NCBI GenBank assembly: GCA_963709395.1
Contig: CAVPWP010000015.1
Coordinates: 1 to 64,000 of the forward strand
Reading direction: 5' to 3'
Source: CAVPWP01 sp963709395
Lineage (GTDB): Bacteria > Pseudomonadota > Alphaproteobacteria > Rhodobacterales > Rhodobacteraceae
DNA: 64,000 bases
The notes beneath the pieces were generated by a model. That model saw only the letters and a list, made by a program, of their open reading frames with translations. It was not told where the DNA came from and searched no databases. Positions 35,807 through 45,512 of the stretch are shown in pieces. Position numbers and translations under genes: made by a program. The first letter of the stretch is position 1; each line of letters opens with the position of its first letter.

Positions 35807-36058
35807 TCAGCTCATGACCCCATGGTCGCGATTGTTGCGGCTGTCGTCCTCAAGAAGGGGCAGCACCCGTTCTGCCCGGCACCTGTTCCGGGGGCATCTT
35901 GTCGTATCCTTGGCGGCGGTACTCGTCAGCCCTGAGCGATAACGCAGCAAGATGGCCAAGGGGAGTGCGACAATCGTCAGCACGACGAGGTAGGAGAACG
36001 GAAAAACGGGCGCCGAGACTCCGGCATAGAGGTCGGCTGTTTCGGTCCCTTCCAGCAT
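35807..36058 (-). CDS. Small single-span membrane protein
   Basis: An 83-residue frame from ATG at 36058, with GGGGAG upstream. One strong hydrophobic span (FPFSYLVVLTIVALPLAILL) is followed by a basic RYRSG, so the C-terminus is probably cytoplasmic, and then a polar tail. No family is recognised. It precedes the 125-residue unknown gene, likely in one transcript. Confidence 0.5.
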   Translation of the reverse strand: MLEGTETADLYAGVSAPVFPFSYLVVLTIVALPLAILLRYRSGLTSTAAKDTTRCPRNRCRAERVLPLLEDDSRNNRDHGVMS

Positions 36059-36172
36059 CCGCTCCCCCCTTCCCGGATATACTTCGCCGCCTCGCACCAT
36101 ATTCCCGGGCCGTGGCAGTGGCGACTGATGTCGATCAAGTTCGACCTGTCCGACAGTACCGAACGAAACCGG

Positions 36173-37183
36173 TCAGGATCCTCTCGTCCGGAAGGCATGC
36201 GGCGTAAGCCCGGTCCATCCGCGAAACGCCCGAATGAAGCTCTTGGGCTCGTCGTAGCCGAGGGACGCCGCGATCACAGCGGTATCGAGATCGGACTCGG
36301 CGAGGAGTGTCCGGGCACGGGCTTCGATGAAGCGTGCCTTGACCTCCCGGAACGAGGTTCCCTCCTCTTTCAGCCATCGTTGCAGGGTGCGCCGACCGAC
36401 AGAGAGCCTCATCGCGACGCTTTCTTCGGACATGTCCCCGAGCACGAACTGCGTCCGCAGCACGTAGTCGACTTCCTCGATCGTCGAGCGCGGCGCTTCC
36501 ACGCCCATCAGCGCCGGGAGGTCTGTGAACGCAACCACCTGATGGACCGACGGTGGACCCGGGTTGGGCGCATGGAGGTCGCTCAAGGGAATGGCGAGGG
36601 CCGGCATGTCGCCTCCCGACCGCAGGGGTGCGCCGAGCGCGTCCTCCAGGTAGCCGGCTCCGGCGGCCTGCACGGCCGTGATCTCGGCCCAGGCCGGCTT
36701 CCAGTCCTTGCCAAGGAAGTGCCGGATAACCTGGCCGATCATGAACAGCGTGGCGTCGTCCAGATGGCGGTGGCCAATGACAGAATGCAGCCCGGACCTG
36801 CGGCCGACGATCAGGTGGCCCTCGTGTTTGCGCAGGACGATCCGCGAGCCGGAATGGATGAAAGAGAGCGCCCGCTTGCCCCGGGCAAGCGCCGAGCCGA
36901 GGTCCTTTGCTCCGAGGACGTAGCGCGCATAGGCGTCATAGATGCCGTAGTCGAGATGCTGCGCGAGCTGCGCGCCGATGTTGGCGTCGCCGATCGCCCG
37001 CGCGACATGCTCCACGACGCGCGCCTCGAGCCGGTAGGGCAGGAAGCCCGTGGTCTCCAGCACGGCTGTCCGGGTCAGTCCGGCCTCGCGGAGCGCGCGA
37101 TCGACGATGGCAGGCGACGCCGCGCGGTCGAGGAGTTCGATCGCATGGGCAAACTCGACGTTGTTCACCATCGGGACAGGCAT
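36173..37183 (-). CDS. AraC-family transcriptional regulator
   Basis: A 336-residue regulator. The N-terminal two-thirds resembles the arabinose-binding-like domain found in OruR/ArgR-type AraC proteins. The C-terminal domain has both helix-turn-helix units: EESVAMRLSVGRRTLQRWLKEEGTSF first, and TAVIAASLGYDEPKSFIRAFRGWTGLTP, with the family signature, second. The ligand is unknown. It is divergent from the glycine-zipper lipoprotein and the DUF3604 operon beyond it, so it is a candidate regulator of either. The start may be ATG at 37183 or the ATG four codons later. Confidence 0.88.
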   Translation of the reverse strand: MPVPMVNNVEFAHAIELLDRAASPAIVDRALREAGLTRTAVLETTGFLPYRLEARVVEHVARAIGDANIGAQLAQHLDYGIYDAYARYVLGAKDLGSALARGKRALSFIHSGSRIVLRKHEGHLIVGRRSGLHSVIGHRHLDDATLFMIGQVIRHFLGKDWKPAWAEITAVQAAGAGYLEDALGAPLRSGGDMPALAIPLSDLHAPNPGPPSVHQVVAFTDLPALMGVEAPRSTIEEVDYVLRTQFVLGDMSEESVAMRLSVGRRTLQRWLKEEGTSFREVKARFIEARARTLLAESDLDTAVIAASLGYDEPKSFIRAFRGWTGLTPHAFRTRGS

Positions 37184-37336
37184 ATCGCACTTTGTCGCAA
37201 AATGATCCCGCGCGCCATGCTAATCGACATTCATGCAGGTTGAGACATGCACTTCGATGGTTTTGCGGGCGAAAGTTGCTGCTGTGATCGTCCCGAATCC
37301 TCTCGAGAGTTGCATCTCACGGCAACGGGGGGCCTC

Positions 37337-37546
37337 GTGTCACGGACGATTATTGTGGGAATCCTTTCCGGATTTCTGGCGGCAGTTTCGGGTTGCACTG
37401 ACAATCAGGGAATCAACGCCGCGACGGGCGGACTCGCCGGTGCGGCCGTCGGCAGTCAGATCGGACAGGGTTCGGGCAGAACGGCTGCGACGCTTGCAGG
37501 AGCCGCGATCGGGACGGCGGTCGGTGCCAATGCGCCGACGAACTGA
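37337..37546 (+). CDS. Glycine-zipper lipoprotein, 69 residues
   Basis: From a GTG preceded by a G-rich ribosome site (GGGGGG), the protein has a hydrophobic signal with lipobox AVSGC and then a glycine-zipper segment (TGGLAGAAVGSQIGQGSG, then AGAAIGTAVGA). This resembles small outer-membrane lipoproteins of the glycine-zipper 2TM type, which are often stress-linked. The longer open frame upstream lacks a signal peptide start and is not used. It stands between the AraC gene and the DUF3604 operon. Confidence 0.72.
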   Translation: MSRTIIVGILSGFLAAVSGCTDNQGINAATGGLAGAAVGSQIGQGSGRTAATLAGAAIGTAVGANAPTN

Positions 37547-37959
37547 GTCAGTTCGTATCCCTGTGAGTGACCTGACTTGCCCGCATCGGCGTTTGGACGT
37601 GAACGATGCCAGGACGCTGAAGTCGTCAGCAGGTCAAGTTCTATGGCTCAAAGCGACGCTGTTTCGATGCATAAGGGCACGCTCATGAGACGCCATACCG
37701 CAGTCAGTCTTCCCGCTGGGTTGAGCGCGAGCGCTGATGCCGCTCAGGGCTACGTCGGCGACGTGGCGATCGAGGAGGACGACGTGGAGCTTCGCGAACG
37801 GCACTACTCGCCCTTCCTTGGCCGGTCCCACTCGAACCGGACAGATGATGTCGATGCCGGGAAGGTCCGCTCCGTTGCGGACAGTGCCGCCGATCGGCGT
37901 CAAGTGATCACCAGAAGATGGTAACATCAATGAAGCACCATTTCCGAGAGGGGGATTCG
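37547..37959. other. Intergenic stretch before the DUF3604 operon
   Basis: About 410 bases with short, mutually antisense open frames of about 100 residues. Neither has a convincing ribosome site or family likeness. It probably holds the operon promoter; a decayed small gene cannot be excluded. Confidence 0.45.
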
Positions 37960-39877
37960 ATGAGAACAGCTCAATTCTTGGCTGGCATTGCAGCCTGCAC
38001 GCTCACCTATTCAGGGTCATCCAACGCGCAGGAGCTTGTCGGCATGGCGCCCGACCCGGACGTCGAGTACTCGCCCTACCTGCAGCACGACTATCCCGAT
38101 CAGGTGCTCTTCGGCGACACGCACCTGCACACCGCCTATTCCGCCGATGCAGGGTTCATGGGAGCGACCACGACGCCGGACGACGCCTACCGCTTCGCCA
38201 AGGGCGAAACGGTGATCTCCTCGAACGGAATCCCTGCGCGGCTGGCCCGGCCACTCGACTTTCTCGTCGTCGCCGACCACGCCGAGAACCTCGGGCTCGC
38301 CATCGCGCTCGACGAACGAAGCGCCTTGCTGGAGGGGAACGAGTGGGCCGCCGGCCTCGCCGAGATCTTTGCGCCGCGCACCCCCGCCGCGATGGGCGAA
38401 GCCTATATCTACTGGACCGGCGGCTTCAGTGAGGAGGGCCCGGACGGCGACCCGTTGGCCGGCACCGGACTCGAAGCGTCGATGTGGCAGCGCATCACGG
38501 AGGCGGCCGAGCGTCACTACGCACCGGGCGCCTTTACCGCTTTCATCGGCTACGAATGGACATCGGGCCCAGGCGGAAACAACCTGCACCGCAACGTGAT
38601 CTTCCGGGACGGCAAGGATCTGGCCGATCAGGTCGTGCCATTCTCCGCCTACGACAGCGAGGACCCGGAGGATCTCTGGGACTGGATGGAGCGCTACGAA
38701 ACCGAGACCGGCGGTCAGGTGCTGGCGATCCCGCACAACGGCAATCTCTCGAATGGCCTGATGTTCGATGACGTGACCATGGCCGGCGAGCCCCTCTCGG
38801 CAGACTACGCCATGCGCCGCATGCGCTGGGAGCCGGTCTACGAGGTCACCCAGATGAAGGGCGACGGCGAGGCGCACCCGATGCTCTCGCCCGACGACGC
38901 ATTCGCTGACTACGGGACCTGGGACGTGGGCAGCTTCGGGGCCGAGCTCAAGACACCCGAGATGCTGCCCAGGGAATACGCGCGCGAGGCCCTGAAGCGC
39001 GGCCTGGCCTATGACGCGGAGCTGGGCGTCAACCCGTTCAAGTTCGGCATGGTCGGCTCGACGGATTCGCATACGGGCCTCTCCACCACGACCGAGGACA
39101 ACTTTTTCGGAAAGATCACGCTCACGGAGCCGACGGCCGATCCGATCCGCTTCGAGGAACTGGTCACCGGCCGGGCGACGCCGGCCGATCCGACCGACGA
39201 CATCGACCACGCGCAGGTGCTCGCCTCCGGCCTCGCCGCCGTTTGGGCGAAGGAGAACACCCGCGAGGCGATCTGGGATGCGCTGTCCCGCAAGGAGGTC
39301 TATGCCACGACAGGGACACGCCTGCGCGTGCGCGTCTTCGCAGGGACGTCTTTCTCGGAGGATGACCTCGCTACGGTCGGATTTCGCCGCCCATGGCTAC
39401 GCAAACGGTGTCCCGATGGGCGGGGATCTGACGGGCTTCGGCAGCGACGACGCGCCCGGCCTCCTCATCCGCGCCCTGCGCGATCCCGACGGCGCCAATC
39501 TCGACCGCGTGCAGGTGATCAAGGGCTGGGTCGACGCCGAAGGGGAGACGCAGGAGCGGGTCTACGACGTGGCCTGCGCGGATGATCGGCAGATCATTGA
39601 GGGCACCTGTGACGGTGCAGTGGGCAATACGGTGGACGTCGCCAGCGCAACCTTCACCAATGCGATCGGAGACCCTTTCCTCGAGACCTATTGGCGGGAT
39701 CCGGATTTCGATCCGTCGCAGCGCGCCTTCTACTACGTGCGCGTCCTCGAGATCCCGACGCCGCGCTGGACGACCTACGATGCCGCCTTCTTCGGGGTTG
39801 ACCTGCCGGACTCCGTGTCGCCAACCCATCAGGAGCGCGCCTACACCTCGCCCATCTGGTACACGCCGGAGGGCTGA
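37960..39877 (+). pseudogene. Exported DUF3604 protein, apparent +1 frameshift
   Basis: A protein of about 638 residues when repaired. ATG at 37960 has GAGAGGGGG upstream, and the signal peptide ends near SSNAQ. Metal-site motifs of a PHP-like fold are visible: GDTHLHT, VVADHAE, IPHNGNLSNG and GSTDSHTGLS. At 39376 the frame departs after EDDLAT. Removing one G gives SDFAAHGYANGVPMGGD, matching its neighbour's C-terminal half, and the stop is at 39877. The C-terminal beta-rich part includes VQVIKGWVD and ERAYTSPIWYTPEG. Function is unknown; the motifs suggest a metal-dependent hydrolase outside the cytoplasm. The intact paralogue follows 79 bases later. The shift could be a sequence error. Confidence 0.8.
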
Positions 39878-39956
39878 TCCCCGTCAATGACGGGCCGCTC
39901 GAAGGATCATGAAATCGGCGGCCTGCCACTGGATCATTTCTAACGGAGGAATAGCC

Positions 39957-41885
39957 ATGATACGATCAGCCCTCGTGGCCCTCGCGGCCTCGACCGCCCT
40001 CGCGTCTCCGGCCATGGCGCAATTCATCCCTTCGGAGGAGAGCCTCGAGGGGTTCTTCACCGGCACGACCTATTCGCCCTACGCGCAGCGCGCGTTCCCC
40101 AGCCGGGTGTTCTGGGGCGACACGCATGTGCATACCGAGATTTCGCTTGATGGGGGCATGGCCGGCAACACGCTCGGCCCCGACGAGGCCTACCGCTTCG
40201 CCAAGGGCGAGGAGGTCACCTCGTCCACCGGCCTGCCTGCGAAACTCGGTCGCCCGCTGGACTGGCTGGCCGTGACCGACCATTCCGACATGATGGGCTT
40301 CGCGCCTGATTTCGTGACCGGGGCCCCCGTCATCACGCAGACGGATCAGGGCGGGCGGTGGTTCGAACTTTTCTCGCAGGGCGGAGAGGGCGCGGCCACG
40401 GCGACGCTCGAAGCGATCGGCAACTTCGCGCAAGGCACACTCGATCCCGTACTGGTGGAAGCCTATTCTCCCGGCGGCGTGGCCTTCGACGATACCTGGC
40501 AGCAGATCATCGATGCCGCCGAGGACAACTACGAGCCTGGCCGCTTCACCACCTTCATCGCCTACGAATGGACGTCGCTCGTATCGGGTAACAACCTGCA
40601 CAGGAACGTCATCCTGCGCGACGGCGCGTCCCGCGCCGAGCAGGTCGTGCCCATGGTGACCCAGCCGCCGATCGGCTCGCCAGATCCGCTCGATCTCTAC
40701 GCGTGGATGGAGATGTACGAGGAAGAGACCGGCGGGCGCGCCCTTGCGATCGCGCACAACGGAAACATGTCGAACGGGGACATGTTCCCGGTCGATGCGC
40801 AGTACACGGGCCGGCCGCTCGACGAATTCTATGTCGAACAGCGCGCGAAGTGGGAACCGCTCTACGAGGTGACCCAGATGAAGGGCGACGGCGAGACGCA
40901 TCCCTTTCTCTCCCCTGACGACGAGTTCGCCGATTACGAGACCTGGGATGTCGGCAACCTCGACATCTCCGCGCTCAAGACCCCGGACATGCTGTCGGGA
41001 GAGTATGCCCGCGAGGCGCTGAAACAGGGCCTCGGCCTCGAGGCGAAATTCGGGACGAACCCCTACCAGTTCGGCATGGTCGGCTCCACCGATACCCATA
41101 CCTCGCTGTCCACCGCCGAGGAGGAGAACTATTTCGGAAAGGCGCCGATCGAGGAACCATCGCTCACGCGCGCCCTGCATCCCTTCGCCGCAAACGACAT
41201 CGGCGAGTATCCCGGCTGGTCGCTCGCCGCCTCGGGCTACACGGGCGTCTGGGCGACCGAGAACACGCGCGAGGCGATCTGGGACGCCATGGAGCGCAAG
41301 GAGGTCTATGCCACGACCGGCCCGCGCATGATGGTGCGCTTCTTCGGTGGCTGGGAGTTCGACGACAACGACCTGCGCTCGCGCGCGCCCGCCTTCGCCG
41401 GCTACGAGAAAGGCGTGCCGATGGGCGGCGACCTGGACAGCCCGCCCGAGGGGGCCGAGGCGCCGACCTTCATGGTCTACGCCCTGCGCGACCCGGTCGG
41501 CGCGAACCTCGACCGCATCCAGATCGTGAAGGGATGGCGGACGCCGGAGGGCGAGCTGAATGAGCGGGTCTACGACGTTGCCTGGTCCGACGGGCGCGAA
41601 CCCGGGGCGGACGGCAAGCTGCCCCCTGTCGGCAACACCGTCGACATCGAAGCGGCGAACTGGACGAACACGATCGGCGCCTCCGAACTCGCCGCCGTCT
41701 GGACCGACCCGGACTTCGATCCCGCCGCACAGGCCTTCTACTACGCCCGCGTCATCGAGATCCCGACGCCGCGCTGGGTGCTCTACGACAAGGTCCGCCT
41801 CGGCGCCGAGATCCCCGAGGAGGCGACGCTCACCGGACAGGAGCGTGCCTATACCTCGCCGATCTGGTACACGCCGGAGGGGTGA
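39957..41885 (+). CDS. Exported DUF3604 protein (intact paralogue)
   Basis: A 642-residue protein from an ATG with GGAGG upstream. A signal peptide ends ASPAMAQ. PHP-like metal-ligand motifs are in order: WGDTHVHTE, VTDHSDMMG, IAHNGNMSNG and GSTDTHTSLS. The C-terminal part ends ERAYTSPIWYTPEG, as in the first copy. Identity with the upstream copy is substantial along the whole length, so they are tandem paralogues that have diverged, perhaps toward different substrates. Extra sequence near residues 100-165 (after the DH motif) distinguishes this copy. It is followed 55 bases later by hupE, then a parvulin and two more HupE-like genes. Confidence 0.88.
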   Translation: MIRSALVALAASTALASPAMAQFIPSEESLEGFFTGTTYSPYAQRAFPSRVFWGDTHVHTEISLDGGMAGNTLGPDEAYRFAKGEEVTSSTGLPAKLGRPLDWLAVTDHSDMMGFAPDFVTGAPVITQTDQGGRWFELFSQGGEGAATATLEAIGNFAQGTLDPVLVEAYSPGGVAFDDTWQQIIDAAEDNYEPGRFTTFIAYEWTSLVSGNNLHRNVILRDGASRAEQVVPMVTQPPIGSPDPLDLYAWMEMYEEETGGRALAIAHNGNMSNGDMFPVDAQYTGRPLDEFYVEQRAKWEPLYEVTQMKGDGETHPFLSPDDEFADYETWDVGNLDISALKTPDMLSGEYAREALKQGLGLEAKFGTNPYQFGMVGSTDTHTSLSTAEEENYFGKAPIEEPSLTRALHPFAANDIGEYPGWSLAASGYTGVWATENTREAIWDAMERKEVYATTGPRMMVRFFGGWEFDDNDLRSRAPAFAGYEKGVPMGGDLDSPPEGAEAPTFMVYALRDPVGANLDRIQIVKGWRTPEGELNERVYDVAWSDGREPGADGKLPPVGNTVDIEAANWTNTIGASELAAVWTDPDFDPAAQAFYYARVIEIPTPRWVLYDKVRLGAEIPEEATLTGQERAYTSPIWYTPEG

Positions 41886-41940
41886 CGGTAACCTTGAACG
41901 CATTTACGGAAATTCCGGACCGAAAGTCGGAGGATTAGAC

Positions 41941-42519
41941 ATGACAAGACCTCTTATGGTCCTGGCGACGCTTCTTGCCGCGGGCGCCGCCCATGCACAC
42001 ACTGGCGAAGGTGTGGCGGGAGGCCTCACCAGCGGGTTCCTGCACCCCCTTTTCGGGTGGGATCACGTGGTCGCCATGGTCGCGGTGGGCCTATGGGGTG
42101 CGGTGCTGGGCGCACCGGCCCTCTGGCTTCTGCCGGTCGTGTTCCCGGTGGTGATGGCGTTGGGGGGCGCTCTCGGTGTCGCCGGCGTGCCGCTGCCGGC
42201 GGTCGAAGCGGGGATCGCGCTGTCAGGCGTCGTGCTTGGGCTTCTGGTCGCCTTTGCGGTGCCCGCGCCGCTCTGGGTCGCCGCCGTGATCGTCGGCGCA
42301 TTTGCCATCTTCCATGGCCATGCGCACGGAACCGAGCTGCCGGCGGCAGCCGACCCCATCGCCTATGCTGTGGGGTTCGTGATCGCCACGGGGCTCCTGC
42401 ACCTCGCCGGGATTGCCATCGGGTTGCTCTGGGGCCGGCCAAGGGGTGCCCTCCTCGTCCGCGGCGCGGGAGCGGCAGTCGCCGCTGTCGGCGCCGCGTT
42501 CCTTGTGGGTATTGCGTGA
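41941..42519 (+). CDS. HupE/UreJ-family membrane protein
   Basis: A 192-residue protein with a cleavable signal-like start (AAHAHTG), then HPLFGWDHVVAMVAVGLWG, the histidine/aspartate-containing first helix that marks HupE/UreJ. A later IFHGHAHGTELP segment supplies more histidines. Five to six helices follow. HupE proteins are reported as nickel carriers for hydrogenase or urease, but no such enzyme is encoded in this window. Here it lies inside an operon for DUF3604 proteins, so metal supply to those is a reasonable inference. CGGAGG precedes the ATG. Confidence 0.88.
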   Translation: MTRPLMVLATLLAAGAAHAHTGEGVAGGLTSGFLHPLFGWDHVVAMVAVGLWGAVLGAPALWLLPVVFPVVMALGGALGVAGVPLPAVEAGIALSGVVLGLLVAFAVPAPLWVAAVIVGAFAIFHGHAHGTELPAAADPIAYAVGFVIATGLLHLAGIAIGLLWGRPRGALLVRGAGAAVAAVGAAFLVGIA

Positions 42520-42544
42520 TGCGCCTGCGCGGAGCGGCGTTGAC

Positions 42545-43378
42545 ATGAAACGGTTCCTTCGCGACCCCCTCGTGCATTTCTTCGTCCTCGGCGCGGCGGT
42601 CTTCGGGCTCTTCGCCCTGTTCGATGACAGCCCGCCGCCGGTGGCGGCGAACGTGCTCGAGGTGACGCAGGACGACGCCCGGCGACTGGTTGCCGAGTTC
42701 GAGGCGACGTGGCGCCGGCCGCCGTCGGTCGAGGAGCTGGACCACATGATCGGGCAGCTGGTGCGCGAAGAGGTCTATGTGCGCGAGGCGCTGGCGCTCG
42801 GGCTCGACAGGGACGACGCGGTGATCCGGCGGCGGCTCCAGACCAAGATGGAGTTCCTCACCGAAAGCGGCGCGGAGGCGGTGCAGCCGGACGATCCGAC
42901 GCTCCAGGCGCATCTCGAGGCCAACGCCGATCGCTTCGCCGACCCCCCGCTTGTGGCTTTCGAGCAAATCCTGCTCGACGAGCGGGTCGGGGCCGAGGAT
43001 GTGGAACTTGTCGAGGCCCGCCTCAACCGCGGCATCGACCCCGGAGAAGCCGCGCGGCCGACGCTCCTGCCGTCGGTGTTTCGCCTGAGCCCGTTGCAGG
43101 TGGTCGACGGAACCTTCGGGACCGGGTTCTTCGATGAGCTCCGGGCGCTTCCCGTCGGAACCTGGGCCGGGCCGGTCGAGACGTCTCTCGGCCGCCATCT
43201 CGTGCGCGTGACCGAGCGGTCTGAGGCACGTCTACCTCCCTTGTCCGAGATCCGAGCGCGGGTGGAGCAGGACTGGCGCGCGGAATTCACCGTGCGGCTG
43301 CGCGAGGAACGCTTCGAGGCGCTTCTCGGCCGCTACGAGGTGGTCCGCCCCGATCCGACGGCGGTGCTTTCGCCATGA
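42545..43378 (+). CDS. Membrane-anchored parvulin-type peptidyl-prolyl isomerase
   Basis: A 277-residue protein with an N-terminal membrane anchor (DPLVHFFVLGAAVFGLFALF) after a short basic start. A helical SurA-like region follows, and a parvulin-type domain is near 150-250 (VAFEQILLDE, FGTGFFDELRALPVGTWAGPVETSLGRHLVRV). The rotamase domain looks divergent. It would help fold exported proteins in the periplasm. Its location between HupE genes and after two exported DUF3604 proteins suggests a dedicated client. The stop overlaps the next start (ATGA). Confidence 0.82.
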   Translation: MKRFLRDPLVHFFVLGAAVFGLFALFDDSPPPVAANVLEVTQDDARRLVAEFEATWRRPPSVEELDHMIGQLVREEVYVREALALGLDRDDAVIRRRLQTKMEFLTESGAEAVQPDDPTLQAHLEANADRFADPPLVAFEQILLDERVGAEDVELVEARLNRGIDPGEAARPTLLPSVFRLSPLQVVDGTFGTGFFDELRALPVGTWAGPVETSLGRHLVRVTERSEARLPPLSEIRARVEQDWRAEFTVRLREERFEALLGRYEVVRPDPTAVLSP

Positions 43379-44394
43379 TCGTGCGGCTCGCCCTCGTCCT
43401 CGCGTTCCTGCTGTGCGCCCTCGCGCCCGGTCGCGTGGCGGCCCATGCGCTCGAGCCCGGCTTCCTCGAGCTTCAGCCGCTCGGCGGCGCGGACTGGCGC
43501 GTGACCTGGCGCAAGCCGCAGGTGAACGGCGCGCCCATGGCGATCGACGCAATGCTCCCGGACACCTGCACGCCGCGTCGGGGACCGCCCCCCACCTTCG
43601 ACGGCCGCGCCTTCCTGTCGGGCTGGATTGCCACCTGCGAGGGCGGGCTCTCGGGCGGCGAGATCCGGATCGAGGGGCTCGAGAGGACCCGGACCGACGT
43701 GCTCGTCCGCTACGCGCTCGACGGCAGCAGCGCCCCCGAGGCCATGCGCCTGACCGCCGCCACGCCCGCCTTCACCGTGCCCGAGGACCCGGGCGCCTTC
43801 GGCGTCTTCACGAGCTACTTCTCGCTCGGCGTCGACCATATCCTCAAGGGGATCGACCACCTCCTCTTCGTGCTGATGCTCCTTCTTCTGATCCGCGACT
43901 GGCGCACGCTTCTCGGCGCCGTCACCGCCTTCACCGTCGCGCATAGCCTGTCGCTCGGCGCCGCGAGCCTTGGCTGGATCGTCGTGCCCGCGCCGCCCGT
44001 TGAGGCGATCGTCGCGCTCTCCATCGCCTTCCTCGCGTCCGAGCTCCTGCATCCGCCCGGCGAGGAGAAGCGCCTGACCGAACGCTACCCCTGGGCGGTG
44101 GCCTTCGCCTTCGGGCTCCTCCACGGGCTCGGCTTCGCGCGCGCGCTTCTCGAGGTGGGTCTGCCGCAAGGCGACGTGCCGCTCGCGCTCCTCGCCTTCA
44201 ACCTCGGCGTCGAGGCGGGACAGCTGCTCTTCATCGCCGTGGTCATCGCCCTCGGGGTCGCGCTCGCACGGCTCTATCCGGCGGCCCGGGCGCAACTCGT
44301 GCCGGGCGCGCGCGGGCTTCGGGCCTTGGCCTACGGGGTCGGGTCGCTCGCCGCCTTCTGGGTGGTCGAGCGGGTCGCGGGGTTCGTCGCATGA
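43375..44394 (+). CDS. HupE/UreJ-like membrane protein with exported N-terminal domain
   Basis: A 339-residue protein. A signal peptide ends VAAHA and is followed by a periplasmic beta-rich domain (about 25-140) with three cysteines (CTPR, ATCEG). The C-terminal membrane part begins FSLGVDHILKGIDHLLFVL, with the Asp-His pairs characteristic of this HupE branch, and has VAHSLSLG and LLHGLGFARALLEVGLP further on. It probably transports or senses a metal ion. It overlaps the parvulin gene upstream and the next HupE-like gene downstream, each by four bases. Confidence 0.85.
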   Translation: MIVRLALVLAFLLCALAPGRVAAHALEPGFLELQPLGGADWRVTWRKPQVNGAPMAIDAMLPDTCTPRRGPPPTFDGRAFLSGWIATCEGGLSGGEIRIEGLERTRTDVLVRYALDGSSAPEAMRLTAATPAFTVPEDPGAFGVFTSYFSLGVDHILKGIDHLLFVLMLLLLIRDWRTLLGAVTAFTVAHSLSLGAASLGWIVVPAPPVEAIVALSIAFLASELLHPPGEEKRLTERYPWAVAFAFGLLHGLGFARALLEVGLPQGDVPLALLAFNLGVEAGQLLFIAVVIALGVALARLYPAARAQLVPGARGLRALAYGVGSLAAFWVVERVAGFVA

Positions 44395-45038
44395 GACTGC
44401 TGCCCCTCACCCTCCTCCTCGCCGCCGTGCCCGGCCCCGTCCTCGCCCACGACGCCTTCGGCGATCTCGGGCCGTTCTACGCGAGCCTCCTGCACCCGCT
44501 GGCCGACCCGATCCAGGCCGCGCTCGTCCTCGGCACCGCGGCCTTCCTCGCGGGGAGGTCGCTCGACACGGTGCGCGTCGCGCTGCCCGTCTTCATGGCC
44601 GCCGCCGCCCTGTCGCATCTGCTTATCTCGTGGCGGTTCGGCATCGTTGCGCCCCCGATCGTGGCTGCGGCCGGCGCGGTCGCGGTCGGCGGCGCCGCGA
44701 CGCTCCCCGACCGGCGGACAAGGCCCTACGCGGGTGTCCTGCTCGTCGCGGCGACAGGCGCTCTGGTCGGCCTCGCGCCAGACCGCCCGCCTGCCACCGG
44801 CGCCCTCCAGACCATCCTTGGAACCGTGCTCGGGATCGCGGCTATCACGACGCTCGCCTGGGCCGCGCTCGATGCGCTCGCCCGGCGCGTCTCGGGGCTC
44901 GCCCCCGCCGTTGCCGGGTCCTGGGTGGCCGCCGTGGGCCTTCTGGCCGGCGCCTTCGCTCTCCAGCCCGCGGATGTCGACGCCGCGAGGCTGGACGCGA
45001 CCCTCCGCGCGACACCACAAGACGGGAGCGACCGATGA
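44391..45038 (+). CDS. HupE-related membrane protein
   Basis: A 215-residue integral membrane protein with a signal-like N-terminus ending VLAHDAFGDLGPFY. ASLLHPLADPIQAALVLG marks the HupE-like first helix, though with fewer histidines than classic members. About six hydrophobic segments follow. It is the third HupE-type gene in the operon and is translationally coupled on both sides. Its precise role is unknown; it may form a complex with the preceding protein. Confidence 0.7.
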   Translation: MRLLPLTLLLAAVPGPVLAHDAFGDLGPFYASLLHPLADPIQAALVLGTAAFLAGRSLDTVRVALPVFMAAAALSHLLISWRFGIVAPPIVAAAGAVAVGGAATLPDRRTRPYAGVLLVAATGALVGLAPDRPPATGALQTILGTVLGIAAITTLAWAALDALARRVSGLAPAVAGSWVAAVGLLAGAFALQPADVDAARLDATLRATPQDGSDR

Positions 45039-45480
45039 ACCTTCTCGCCAGATTCCGCGCCGCCACGCTCGCGGGCCTCCTCATCCTGCCCGCGCCCGAC
45101 CGGCTCGCCGCCTGCGCTTTCCACACCGCGCTCCCCCGAGGCGACTGTGTCCCATAAGACTGCCGGCCCACCCTGGTGATTGCCGCGCGGCCTGCGGAGG
45201 ACAATCCGTTTCACTTCGAGCCCGTGGCGATCCTGAAAGGCGAGCGCTCCGCGAGCCGCCCGCCCCATCTCGTCGACAGCACGACGCGGGCGCGGCTCGC
45301 GCGGAATCCCAACCCCGCGCTGGGCGGTCGACGACGCCTTCCGCTTCGGCGTGCCGATCCCGGATGGCGCCGAGACGACCGGCGAGGCGCGCTTATGCCT
45401 CGCCGAACTGGGACACGCCGGCGGAGTGTTGCAGGCCTTGCGGTCCATGAGCAGACAAGGATTGGGGCCGGCGGTATCTG
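45035..45480 (+). pseudogene. Decayed last gene of the DUF3604-HupE operon
   Basis: The ATG overlaps the preceding stop and starts a plausible exported protein (hydrophobic start, then LAACAFHTALP). An in-frame TAA follows at 45155-45157. The same frame continues with sensible sequence (VIAARPAEDNPFHFEPVAILKGE and onward to ARLARNPNPALG). A shift into another frame then gives VPIPDGAETTGEARLCLAELG. With a stop, a frameshift and no long C-terminus, this is a genuine remnant rather than one error. I recall longer unknown exported proteins of this type next to HupE genes. Confidence 0.55.
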
Positions 45481-45512
45481 AACCGCAGGCGTGCCCTCTT
45501 CCGCTTCGGCAT

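Noticed and set aside
37577..37930. Overlapping open frames of about 100-115 codons on both strands
   Set aside because: No family likeness, ribosome site or codon pattern favouring either strand.
39966..41903. 645-codon minus-strand frame opposite DUF3604
   Set aside because: Shadow of a well-supported gene, Arg/Gly/His-rich.
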